Source: Termitomyces sp. T153
Taxonomy: Eukaryota; Basidiomycota; Agaricomycetes; Agaricales; Lyophyllaceae
Direction: 5' to 3'
Length of the DNA: 64,000 nucleotides
NCBI GenBank assembly: GCA_018296165.2
Contig: JACKQL020000001.1
Coordinates: 1,550,001-1,614,000 of the forward strand
The translations under genes and the position numbers were made by a program. The notes beneath the pieces are model-generated. The model was not told where the DNA came from and ran no database searches. It saw only the letters and a list, made by a program, of their open reading frames with translations. The stretch's first letter is position 1, and each line of letters begins with the position of its first letter. Below, one piece after another: positions 10,879 to 22,000 of the stretch.

Positions 10879-11344
10879 TGTAAGGGGATGACCCTTTGGT
10901 GGATAGTCCAACCCTATCTTGGGCTTAGCCCTATAATACATTACTGGACTGGCCACCTGATCTACTTCCTATTCCCCTTTTGTCTTGTTTAATCAGCTCT
11001 TTGTAGTCATCAGACTCTATTTTTCCATTTGATGTACTGATAGTCATTACTGCTTAGCATACCTGGGCCACTTATCACATATAGCATTAGTCATAGCATA
11101 GCCATGGATGTAGTATTCAAGCTAGTCACAAGGATAGAATATCCTTTGACTGATTAATAGCAGCATTCCCCAGGTCTATCCAGTGAGCCAATTGTGAGAC
11201 TCCCAGCATTGCTACCTTGCTCAGCTCACTGCACTTGCCCCTTGCCTGCCTCTCAGCCACTGTTCTGCTCCTTTGATGCTTGCTTGTCACTTGTACTTGC
11301 TCACTCTAGCCAGGTTCATCTGCAGAGTGTTTGTTCCCCTCACA
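10879..11344 (+). repeat. Left LTR (466 bp)
   Basis: It is bounded by TG..CA and by the AGAAG duplication on its left. The sequence right after it (TCTTGATTGGACCC) has a TGG seven bases in, but I cannot match it to a tRNA or to the LTR. Confidence 0.9.
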
Positions 11345-11426
11345 TCTTGATTGGACCCTACATCATCTGCACTTCTAGCTCACAACATCCAACCTAAGAC
11401 CTACTCTTTGCCTCACCCTAACCTTT

Positions 11427-12413
11427 ATGGACTCTATGCCAACTCTATCTGATGCTTTTGCTGACCTAGAATCTACTATCAAGAGATTGCTAACTCTTGT
11501 CTCTGGGCTCAAGAGCAGACTAGTGGCACTCAAGTCTGGTTGTATGCCTATGCCTGTTGCCACAGTTGCTTCTGCCCAAACAGCCTCACAGCTTAGTATG
11601 GGTGGCCATGCTATTCCTTCAGGCTCTGCCAAACAGTCAGCTCTACCTGGGCAGCCAAAGCCCAAGTCCTCCACCAAACCCTCTACTGTGCCCACTTCTC
11701 ATACTCCCTGACATGTAGCACATCCTACCTCTAATGCTCCCCTTGCCATCCCCTCTGCTTGGGACCTCCCTCCTACAGATGGCTGCACTCCACATTTCAA
11801 GTGCATGCTTGAACTCCCTGACTCTCTTGTTGCACATGTGGTTGGTCACTAGGGGCAGGGCCTTAAACAAGCCCTTGACATCTCCAGCACCTGCTTAGCA
11901 GCCTTCACAGTTAGCTTGGCTGGAGGATACCACCAGTTTGTCTCTATCTGGGGCTCTGATCAGCAGATTGGAGAAGCCCTTGTGGTTATTGGAAAGTGGA
12001 TAGCTAAGAAGCAAGTCCATGTACTGCAGAAGCAATGCTCAGGCAATGTTGTTCCAGCAGTTGCTGTACCAGCACCTTTGGAATCCACCACATTGTCCAC
12101 CCCAACTTCTACCAGGCCAGGAGCACCTTTTTCTAGCACTCCAGCAGTGGCATCTACTACCACTACCATAGATCCTACCCCTTCTACCCAGCAATCCCCA
12201 TCTCTCCCTCCAGGCTTGCTGATGTCAAGCATTCATGAGGGGGTCACACTGGCCTCTCCAATGGACATGACTTCTCCTATGACCCTCTCTACACTGGCAC
12301 CTGAAGCGTTGGCCCCAATCATACAATATGCCTTCAGACATTACTCCAGGGGGGCAGAACCAGCCATTGCATGTCATAGCTGGCCATATTGGGGACAGGG
12401 AAGAGCATCTTAA
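11427..12413 (+). pseudogene. Gag-like remnant of the small LTR element
   Basis: A 94-codon frame at 11427-11711 starts MDSMPTLSDAFADLESTIK and turns into a Ser/Thr/Pro/Lys-rich linker. A second frame at 11916-12413 contains an aromatic-rich patch (GGYHQFVSIWGS) and a long Ser/Thr/Pro stretch. Stops and a gap separate them. Position after the left LTR and composition resemble a degraded retroelement gag, but no zinc knuckle or protease is visible. An unrelated captured sequence is possible. Confidence 0.4.
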
Positions 12414-12445
12414 TGCCATAGCTGTTCATCAGGTCAACAAACCTT

Positions 12446-12458
12446 GAAGGGGGGGTGA
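12446..12458 (+). promoter_or_regulatory. Polypurine tract before right LTR
   Basis: GAAGGGGGGG followed by TGA abuts the TGTAAGG start of the right LTR. It is the same purine-run-plus-TGA architecture as in the large element at 3706 and 9103. Confidence 0.7.
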
Positions 12459-12924
12459 TGTAAGGGGATAACTCTTCAGTGGGTAGTCCAACTCTATCTT
12501 GGGCTTAGCCCCATAGTACATTACCAGACTGGCCACCTGATCTACTTCCTATTCTCCTTTTGTCTTGTTTAGTCAGCCCTTCATAGTCATTGGACTCTAT
12601 TTCTCCATTTGATGTACTGATAGTCATTACTGCTTAGCATACCTGGGCCACTTATCACATATAGCATTAGTCATAGCATAGCCATGGATGTAGTATTTAA
12701 GCCAGTTGCAAGGATATAATATCCTTTGACTGATCAATAGCAGTGTTCCCCAGGTCTATCCAGTGAACCAATTGTGAGAACCCCAGCATTGCTATCTTGC
12801 TCAGCTCACTGTACTCACCCCTTGCCTGCCTCTCAGCTGCTGTTCTGCTCCTTTGATGCTCACTCATCGCTTGTGCTTGCTTGCTCTAGCTGGGTTCATC
12901 TATGAAGTGTTTGTTCCCCTCACA
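12459..12924 (+). repeat. Right LTR (466 bp)
   Basis: It is colinear with 10879-11344 at the same length, with scattered substitutions. The AGAAG target duplication follows at 12925-12929. Confidence 0.9.
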
Positions 12925-13671
12925 AGAAGGGCCTTGTGACCAAAGAGACATTGTACCTGGTCAGAGAAAGACAACAGTGCAATATTGTTATCGAGTTCTT
13001 GTAAAACACCAGACTTGATTTCAGTCTTATACAATATAAGCTGGAGCAAATAAAAAATAATGAAGATGCATGAGTGTATACTTATTGCATATGCAGTAGT
13101 ACAAAGCAGGTAAACAGCCTTGCAAACCATGAGAAGCTATGATAGGAATGAGATCAAATTCAGACCCCTGGATGAGGGTAATATGGACCAGCATGTCATA
13201 TTGAATACAATCCCATGCACAAAGCTCTGCAGGATAAGCTGCCTGCATGAGCCTTTGGACAGCATCAACTAGGTGTGGGCAGTCAAACATGGTGGCCATA
13301 TGTAAATAGATCTTATTTGAGCCATGGTCAACTTATCATTGCCAAGAAAAGGGCTAAGTGAAGTCAAATCTGCAATGTAGTAGGGGTAAAAAATGCTGTC
13401 GTCATATCTGAAATCATAGAGTATATTGACGAGATAGATGAGGTCATTGGTGGTTTCTGAAGGGAAACAAATGACTAGAGAATAAGTGCAAGATATAGGA
13501 TGATTTGCCCATATATCACAGAAGATATGGGAATGCAGAGACAGAACACCAGAGTGAACTACCCAAACCAGCTGCGAGTGTTAAATCACCATCCGCAAAC
13601 GAGATTGGAGAATGACTGGGCAAGATTGGAATCAGAATACTATCATCGTTGATGTGTGGGGCAGTATCCAT
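12925..13671 (-). pseudogene. Decayed BTB/POZ-domain gene, split by an LTR element
   Basis: Read from ATG at 13671, the pieces match the Agaricomycete BTB/POZ paralogues: a D-G-D-L-T-L segment, then (after one frame change) LSLHSHIFCDIWA, FPSETTNDL and LVNILYD, then after another break LVDAVQRLMQAAYPAEL and FDLIPIIASHGLQ. A probable splice donor after the last block reads ATAAGTA instead of GTAAGTA. The 3' end is cut at the AGAAG duplication of the LTR element, and the reading continues for some codons left of 10,878. BTB proteins are adaptor or regulator proteins, often cullin-linked. At least two frame breaks make it non-functional unless unusual introns explain them. Confidence 0.6.
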
Positions 13672-14721
13672 GGACATCAGGCAAAGATGGAGAAAGCAAC
13701 TGAAATCGACAAAAGTTTAAAGGTATTCAGGAGAACTGAGACCTCGATAGGGGATGATCAATAATACGAAGTACCATCGCAGGCCTGTGTTTGTATTTAC
13801 AACGGATCTTGAGGAAAAGGAGTAAAAGGGATAGTTATGGTACAGAGAATGGATGGAGGGCGTGGGAAGCACACGTGATGAGAAAAAAAAGAGGGCTAGT
13901 CGATATTTTCCCTGGACGGACAGAAACCCACTACTAAAGTAGCGGGAATCTTTCGGTAAAACCCACAAGAACCCTCTACTAACGTAGCGGGAATTTTAGC
14001 TTCAGTGAGTCTTTTGTTTCTTTTCTTCTCAGAACTCATATCTTGATTAGGATAAGACGACTGTTTTGTACAGATGATTCGCACTCGGTCGAAGTATTTT
14101 TGACTTTTCCCCGGAAATTTTAGACCTAACGTCACAACTGCATCTACCTTGAGGCTACATACTGAGTGTTATGGGTTCTCTAGACCTGTATTTTCTTCGT
14201 TCGATATTACTCGATCATCCGAGCTGCACAAAGGTTGACCAAGCACGCCTGTGACAAAGCTCTCAAAATTTTTTGGCTCAAATACTTCCTACAGTTCGAC
14301 CCGGATTCTCTCTGTTAGAATACAACAGTGAACCCAAGAGCTCTTCTGGGAAGCATCCCTACCCACCTATGCACTCCCATCTTTGTCCTGGGACTTGAGT
14401 ATCTCGCACACTCATTTTGCACTTCTATGCCGCAGTCGAATCCAGGACGGTGGCAGTATTGTAGAAAGATACAGCCAGAACAACGAATCAGCTCCCGCCA
14501 CGCTGCATTTTATATCGGTTCCGCCGGTTGGGCTCGAGCATACATACACCATAATTTGGCCTGCTCGATCTAATCTAGTTACCTTCGCTCTTGTACGCGT
14601 ACGCTGTTCAATGCCACTTCTCCGAGAAAACTGCTGATCGAGATCATGTAACTATATCACGTGACCGCCTACTGTTTACTTGCGCCCAAGTGGTGGCGTT
14701 TCTTTACACTCGAGCACTACC
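13672..14721. other. Intergenic, no supported gene
   Basis: CpG frequency returns to normal. Only short frames occur, without motifs. The last part should hold the promoter of the membrane-protein gene starting at 14722. Confidence 0.5.
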
Positions 14722-17152
14722 ATGGCGATATCTATTTCTACTCTAGCATTCCTCGCGAGAGCTTCCGAGCTCACTGCTCTTGTTGTCTCTTCCATGCAAA
14801 GTTTCTGTGAGCTTCCTCAATCAGATCCAATCCAATTCCCTCCTCTCCCACTTCCTCCACCTCCTCCACCTCCTCTGCCCACTCACACAACACCATACCT
14901 CCAACCCACGCGAACCATCCTTCTGTCCCCTCCGCCACCTTTCTCGTATTCCCGCCCTTTCCCCGCAAGCCCTCTCGTGTGTGGCCCCATGGTCATACTT
15001 GCAGCTGTGGCCAGTGGAATCATCATCGGTGGCCTGTTCATCTTGCATCGTGCGGTCTACCGAGCTCGCGAGGACCCCGCCATGTGCAGCTTCTCTCAAA
15101 CTCTCTCTACTGTGCTTTCTGGAGCAGTTCAGACGCCTTCTCGTGTAGATCGCCAAGATCTCACTCCACAATGCCTCGCTCTTCCTCGTAACCCTATCAA
15201 ACTCCCCTTCTCCTGGAGACTTCTATCCAATACTCTTACCGTTCTCCCAGGCCCTCTTGTAAATGATCGCCTTGTCGCGTTCACAGCTGTGGCCACCAGT
15301 CTTACTTTGGACAAACTCTCAGAACTCTACCAAAGGTACCTGAAATTTTACAACCTACTCAAGCACCTTCTGACACTCCCTTCTATTACATCGGCTAGCA
15401 TGTACCACCATCTTCTGTGGTCCGCTCTACCTCGCATTCATATCAAAATCCTCTCTTTCTGGACACTTCTATCGGACACTCATTCTGCCAAAAATGATCA
15501 TATCAATATGTTCGCGCCCGTGGCCATCAACTGTCTTGTGAGCAAGCTCTCAGAACTTCGTCAAAAGGCGGCACGCCTGAGGTTTGGAAGCTCCGCCAAG
15601 CGCTTTCTGATGCTCACTTCTTTCGCATCGGCTCTCGCATACCGACGTTTTCACCCACTGCGACCCGCTCTACCTCACATCCATATCAAGATCCTCCTCC
15701 CCCGGAGACTTCTATCAAAGCCTTTAAATGCCATCCCTCTCGACATTAACCGCATTGTCATGTCCGCAGCCGTGGCCACCAACTTTATTCTAAGAAAGCT
15801 CTTGGTCTTCCGCCAAACAACGAGGAACTTAAAGTTTGAACCCTCCACCAAGCACCTTATTATTCTGTTGATTTTTGCCTGTATCATAAACTTCAACTCT
15901 TGGCATCCTCTTCCTACCCTGGACATTTTCGGCTCATTTCCCATCCCTCGCATTCATGCTGCCCTAGCTAAGCTCCCTCTTCTTTTTCGCCCAATGATAG
16001 CCGGCTTTGCATCAATCAAGCGTTCTCTCACCCCTCCTCCTAGGTTATTTTCCTGGCGGGATGCATCATCCAATCTTTCTGCCAATATCCTTGAAATCAT
16101 TGCCCCGCTCAACGACCCCTGGCGCCCATTGGCGGTCTACTTGACAGTTATTTGTCTAATATATGCTCTGAATATTTACTTTAAAACCACTTCCACTATC
16201 AACAACTCTGGATCCGGACACATCAACTCTGGATCCGGACACATCAACTCTGGATCCAGACACAACAACTCTGGTTCCGGACACAACAACTCTGGATCCG
16301 GACACAACCTCCACATCTACGACAATGCCCAAGTTCACAACGATCTCGAAGCCTACGATGACCTCGAAATCTACGACGACTCAGACAATGAAATCTTGCA
16401 ATCAACCTTGGACCACCTCAGTGAATATCTGTTGGGAGACTCTAACGGTGAACATGATCCAGAAGAAGTCATCAATATCACTCGGGGAAAACTGCAAGGC
16501 GTGCTCCATCGCATCCAAGCTATCGTGACAGAATGTTTCGACGTTCACATGCTGGTCAGAAACCACGCCGAAGAGGCCTGCCGCACCAAAACTGCGCTTC
16601 TTGACTTGGCACAATGGTGTGCTCACCTCGAGGAGGAAAATCGCACCCTTCTTGGCATAGGAGAACCTCCCGATTGTATGTCAATGTCAATTTCTTTGAT
16701 CTATGCAGTTCGCTCGATGTTATGTAGATGATCAAGCAATCGAAGAAGGCGCAGTTGACGAGTGGTCTGCTGCAGTTGTATCTGGTGCAGCTGCATTCGC
16801 TTCATCCCACCGAGATATGCTGCCAAGTTGTGAGTATCTTCTGCTCTTCCTATATTTGTATCTTAGATGACTTGTTCTTAGATGATTCACTTGAACTTGT
16901 TGATAGTATCACAGAGACATCCACTCAGTCACAAACGATGCGCCCCAGCTGTAAGTTTTCTCTGACTTTCCTTTCCTTCAGTACTGATAGGCTTCTACCA
17001 GCTGTCGAGAATGAGTTCGGCGCATCTCAACACATTCATCAAGAGGGTTCCTCTCAATCTCAAATCGCGAGCCCTGATTGTGAGCGTTCTCTATCGTTCC
17101 TTCTGTTCTGACCTAATTAAGCTATCATACATATTCAGCTCCCACCCAATAG
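14722..17152 (+). CDS. Repeat-built putative membrane protein, function unknown
   Basis: I place the start at ATG 14722 (ACCATGG) because the upstream in-frame codon is not an ATG. The first exon (to 16675) encodes a Pro-rich stretch, a hydrophobic segment (residues about 91-115), three tandem modules of about 81 residues (genomic 15196-15441, 15442-15684, 15685-15927), a second hydrophobic segment near residue 480, five NSGSGH repeats and an acidic tail. Four 50-60 bp phase-1 introns follow (16676-16727, 16830-16881, 16951-17001, 17080-17138), giving a Ser/Gln/Asp-rich end and stop at 17150-17152. I recognise no family. Each module has the pattern IK-L-LL..(V)A--L--KL--(Y/R)Q, so they are internal duplications. 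The 3' splice choices at 16866/16881 and 16981/17001 are ambiguous but in frame in the preferred model. Confidence 0.6.
16203..16307 (+). repeat. 21-bp coding tandem repeat, 5 units
   Basis: Five copies of CAACTCTGGATCCGGACACAT (minor variants) encode the NSGSGH(I/N) heptad inside the membrane protein, between its last hydrophobic segment and the acidic tail. Confidence 0.9.
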
Positions 17153-17747
17153 ATCAATAGACTGTCCCAAATGTTTTAATTTATCTACACAGCTCTATTT
17201 TACACCCGACATGCATGTCCCCAAGCAAACTTTGCCCCGATCAAAGTGCCTATCGGTCTACTCCTTGTCTTATCCGAGGCTCCACACTCTGCTCCATTCC
17301 GAATATCTTTTTGCCGGTCGCCAGCCGTCTCCAGCTCCAAGCTATACCAGCGCATCATCTTTGCCATATAGACTCTTCACCATACCCTAGATAGTAACTA
17401 CCGATACGCTTATCAACGTATTAGTACCTTGTATACTTTGCAACTGTTGCAACTGTATGTACCAACCATAACATAGGAACTCAATTTTTTCTTGGAGCAA
17501 GCATGTTTACCTGCTTCAAGCTCAGCGTATCAGCCTAATATATACCTCGGTGTACTAGAAAACCATGTGTAGCACATTGTGCTTTTGCGATTCTTTTATA
17601 TCTTCGGCGATCGCACACTACTTTTGTTCCTACGTAGTTGTGTCATTCTCGACTTACTTTACTACTTTCTCCTATGTACTTGGCTATTACCAACTCAAAA
17701 CAGCCAAGTAATCATTCTGAAGTATTCTGAGCAAGGATGGAATCAGC
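17153..17747. other. Intergenic, no supported gene
   Basis: This AT-rich spacer lies between the membrane-protein gene and the 3' end of RAD10. Only short chance frames were seen. Confidence 0.5.
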
Positions 17748-18973
17748 CTAGTTCAGGTCGAGGTCAATCTCAAAAGGTTGAGGCGGATAGTCAGGAGGGG
17801 GGCCATTCTCTGCAGAAGGACTGCCATCAAGTTCGATGTCCCAAACAGGACTGGGCTCCCTTGGAGGCCGCGTTTCTTTTTCTTTCCCTCTTGTCGAGAT
17901 AGTCGACGTGGCTGCCATAGAATCTGGTGGTTTGAGAGGGTCTGCAGTAGGCTCTGAACCATCTACAACTTTTTGTAATGGATCAAGGACTGTCCGTGTT
18001 GCATTGTTTCGCAAAGGCTTGTCAAATGCGTTCTTGATGTTTCTGACTTTGACTTGACCAAAGCCGGGGAGGTTGCGCAGTTGGTCAGGAGTAGCTCTGG
18101 CAATGTTGGCGAAGCTCTTCTCATCTCTGTATCAGCGTGATATGTGAGGATGAATTTTTTGTGGACATACGCCGAATGATGTACGAAGCGTCTCGACATC
18201 GGTCTTGTTGACCTTGCTGATGCTCGTGAGCGCTGTCCGTAGAATGGAGTTATAATCTTTGTCAATGCGTTCTTTTATCATGTCAGGTGGTTTGTGTTCA
18301 AATTGCTTTAATGTTGCAAGATAATGACCAGCCTCCTCAAACCTTGATGCCATGCGAGGAATCAATGATCATCAGTCATCAGTCAGTACGATAAAACTCA
18401 CGAGAATGCGACTAGTATGGTGATATCATTAATGAGGCAGGCCTGGAAGTGCTTGTCAGACACGAGGAGCGCAGAAATATGCTATTACCTTGGTGAGTTC
18501 TCGGATCGCATCTCGATGTTCTGTCTAACAATTCAAAGAGTGAATATGCAAGGACATGCTTTAGAACTGGAAATGTGCCCTACAATGTCACACAGAACAA
18601 GCAGGATTCGAAGGGTATATGAGTGACCGAGTTTCTCGATGCGGATGTGGATATATTCAGGATGAAGTCGATGGTATTTCAAGCTAAGGTTTATTGATTC
18701 TCCTGTCGTCTTTGAATGAAAAGCGAAGAACAGACCTCAGAAACAGGACGCCAGTCGTTCTCCCGACTTGGTAATCTGCGACAATATCGCAAAACTCCTT
18801 ACCAACATTCTTGATGTTGTCCAAGACCGTATTACCTCGCTGAGCCCCAATTAGTGTGAACAATGAAAAAGCAGATTTGCACAGACCTGCAAGGGATTGA
18901 TAAGGATGTTGTTACCAGTGCCAAGGACGACTGGGGGCACCACGGCCGGAGGCGCGGTCGCAGTGGAGGACAT
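17748..18973 (-). CDS. RAD10: DNA excision repair protein ERCC1/Rad10
   Basis: This is the non-catalytic partner of the XPF/Rad1 structure-specific nuclease in nucleotide excision and interstrand crosslink repair. Reading from ATG 18973 gives a short Ala/Pro-rich N-terminus and [12 protein letters not shown]. After introns come [16 protein letters not shown] and [12 protein letters not shown], the conserved central domain ([12 protein letters not shown], then [15 protein letters not shown]), [11 protein letters not shown], and a tandem helix-hairpin-helix ([15 protein letters not shown] and [15 protein letters not shown]) that binds XPF and DNA. A disordered acidic tail follows. At least six short introns are present. 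The ATG is only 97 bp from the oppositely directed amidohydrolase ATG. Confidence 0.9.
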
Positions 18974-19070
18974 GGTTCTGCATCCGGATCAATGGTCGTA
19001 CAAGCGATCCGTCAGCGCGTCCAATGCATACTTATCTTTGAAGTGGGCTGGGAACCGAATTCATCCTCAC
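18974..19070. promoter_or_regulatory. Shared divergent promoter region (97 bp)
   Basis: This is the whole space between the RAD10 start codon (minus strand) and the amidohydrolase start codon (plus strand). Both promoters, or at least both 5' leaders, must overlap here or extend into the neighbouring gene. No TATA box is evident. Confidence 0.5.
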
Positions 19071-22000
19071 ATGGAAGAGTCCCACAAACTACCGTCCCAC
19101 TATTCCCACCGACGTTCCCGCCCGCTTCTCCATTCCCCCCTGTTTAAGTTTGTCCTAGTGGCTATTGCACTTGGCACTTTTAGCTTTCTCAATAATGTAA
19201 AGTTCAGCTGGGAAGGCAGTACAACTGCCAGCCTTCCAATCAACGCTGCAGACATTTTACACAAGTGCAGCCTTTTGAATGCTGAACCAGGGCCGCCTGC
19301 AGATTTCTACAGCAGAACTCAGTCTGATCGGTTCCAACCCGGAACGCCACCAACACTCATAAAGAACGCGACTATCTGGACAGGACGCGTTTCAGGCCAT
19401 GAAACGATTATTGGCGACCTATTGCTTGACCAAGGGATAATACAGGAGGTTGGAGATATCAGCCAGGCAATTATCGATGCGTACGGTCAACAATTGGTCG
19501 TAGTTGACGCAGCAGGAGCATGGGTCTCCCCCGGGTATATGTTCAAAGTTCTCATGGACTACGTATCCTGATACCTCTTTTCTAGTATTGTCGACATGCA
19601 TTCTCATCTTGGCGTTGACAGCGCACCATCTCTTAGTGGTGCGGAAGACGGAAACTCTTTCAAGGGTCTCGTGCTCCCTTGGCTTCGTAGTCTCGACGGG
19701 CTCAACACGCACGACGAAGCTTATCGCCTTTCTGTTTCGGGAGGCGTCACAACATCGCTTATTCTACCAGGTTCTGCGGACGCCATAGGTTTGTTCGTGG
19801 CTTTGATTTTTGTGGCATCATTTCTTACTTAACTTCTAGGTGGTCAGGCTTTCGTCATCAAGCTACGCCCGACTGCCGATCGTTCTTCTTCTTCTATGCT
19901 CCTGGAGCCACCTTTCTCTTTGAATAATAGCGATACTGAGCATTTATCACGTCCACGATGGCGACAAATGAAGTAAGTTTCCTCTATCTACAAATTCAGT
20001 ACATTCAGCACTGTTGATATCTATCGAATGAAGGCATGCCTGTGGTACGTCCATGGACTTTTGAGAAAGTTGTATTTCTTCATTTTTAATGTTCAGGAGA
20101 AAATCCCAGTGAGATTTGCTGGTCTCCTGCAATGAGTTTCGACTCACTAATTTGTGATATCAGGCCGCGTGTACTCGGGCAGTCGAATGGACACAATTTG
20201 GGCTTTCAGACAAGGGTATGGAAACAATCAGTTCTTGTTGGGCAAATTGTATTTACTGATACATAGGTACGAGAAAGCCCGTAAGATCAAGGATAGTCAG
20301 GATCAATATTGCGCCAAAGCACTATCTAATCAGTGGAATCATCTGGGGGACTTTCCTGAAGATCTTCAATGGGAAGCTCTTGTCGACGTGCTACGAGGAC
20401 ATGTAAAGGTACAGTCATCCTTATGTTTCGCGCAATCCCTTTGATTAGTGCTAGGTTCACAATCATTGTTATGAAGCAACGGATCTCGACGGGCTCGTCA
20501 GGGTGTGTTACTCCTCTGCATCAATCTGCGTTCAATCTAACAGTTCTACTTCTAGCTCACCAACGAATTCAAGTTCCCTATTGCTGCGTTCCATCATGCC
20601 CACGAGGCTTATCTTGTCCCGAATCTAATCAAGAAAGCTTACGGTCTGTTGTCCGTCATTCTCTTGGATATCTACTGACTGACCACTGTTTTTTTTTGCC
20701 AGGGCTGACCCCTGCTGTGGCAATGTTTGCGACCAATGCTAGGTATAAACGAGAAGCATATCGTGGTTCTGAGTTTGCGCCCCGAATTCTCGCTGACAAC
20801 GGGATCAAGGTTGTAATGAAGGTGCGACAAGATGGCTATCTATGATTGTGTTGGAATTAAGCTATCGCAGAGTGACCATCCAGTTCTGAATTCGCGCCAT
20901 CTCGTCTTCGAAGCCCAACAGGCCCACTACTACGGTTTACTTGACAATCTTGCTCTGGCTTCTGTGACCTCGACCCCTGCAACGGTGATCGGGCTAGATC
21001 ATCGAATTGGATTTATTAAACAAGGTTTAGTGGATCCTTTTATATTGACAAAGAATCAAGACTGACGATACTCCAACAGGATACGATGCTGGTAAGACGT
21101 TTTTGCATGAGTCGAGGCCGGTTCTCAGAATTCACGGCCAGATGTCGTCATATGGGATAGCCATCCGCTGGCTTTGGGTGCGGCACCCAAGCAAGTATAC
21201 ATCGACGGAATCGCCCAGGTAGCCAAACCATTTTCCGTTAATAAACCAGCAACATTCCGAGAAGTACCTGAGACTCCCAACTTTGATAAAGAAGCCGAGC
21301 TTGCTCTTGAATGCGACGGCCTACCTCCCCTGGAGCCTGCTGTCGATGATTCGGGCGTAGTCTTGTTCACCAATGTCAGCAGCATTTACCTCCGCAAGGG
21401 TCCAGTCATTCAAGAAATCTTCGCGGCTGCGGACGAACATATCCACGGGACAGTTATCGTTGACAATGGTCATATTGTATGTGCAGGAGACTGCTCCGAT
21501 GTTTCTGTTGCAACCAATGCGCGCCATGTTGACCTGGAAGGGGGATCTATCTCGTACGCATCCACTTAACACACTGTCATTCTCTTTTTGATGTGGCCTG
21601 TTGATGTAGGCCTAGCCTTGTGACTTTTGGTAGTCCTCTGGGCTTGGAGGAAATTACCAACGAGTCATCGACTAATGATGGTGTAGTCTTCGACCCACTC
21701 GGAGGAGAAGTACCTTCTATCGTTGGTGGAGATGGAAGCATTATTCGGGCTGTTGATGGGCTACAATTCGCTGGCAGAGACACTCTGTGAGTGGGGATAG
21801 ACTTGAGTGTTTGGGTATGCCTGTTAATTATTCTCAGCCTTGCATACCGTGCTGGTGTCACGAAATCGGTCGTTGCTCCAAGTTCAAACGGCTTCCTGTC
21901 GGGCCTAAGCACCGTCTTCTCGACTGGAGCTGGACACAAACTTGTTCCTGGTGCTGTTGTGCAAGGCATTGCTGCCCTCCATGTTACGGTCGGGGATTCA

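Larger units (their letters stand above)
10879..12924 (+). mobile_element. Small non-autonomous LTR retroelement
   Basis: Two LTRs of exactly 466 bp (10879-11344 and 12459-12924, TGTAAGG..CTCACA) enclose an 1114-bp internal region. The flanks show a perfect 5-bp target duplication AGAAG at 10874-10878 and 12925-12929. A polypurine tract GAAGGGGGGG at 12446-12455 plus TGA precedes the right LTR, so the element reads +. The internal region holds only a broken gag-like reading frame and has no room for pol. The LTRs differ at many sites, so the insertion is old. Confidence 0.9.

Noticed and set aside
11194..11397. 67-codon frame (Cys/Ser/Leu rich) at the left LTR end
   Set aside because: It lies mostly inside the LTR and recurs with changes in the right LTR, so it is not a gene.
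14328..14637. Overlapping + frames of 81 and 84 codons before the membrane-protein gene
   Set aside because: No motif, no conserved start and two frames open together. Likely chance.
17579..17902. 107-codon + frame upstream of the RAD10 3' end
   Set aside because: Hydrophobic start without motif, overlapping the RAD10 last exon antisense. No support.
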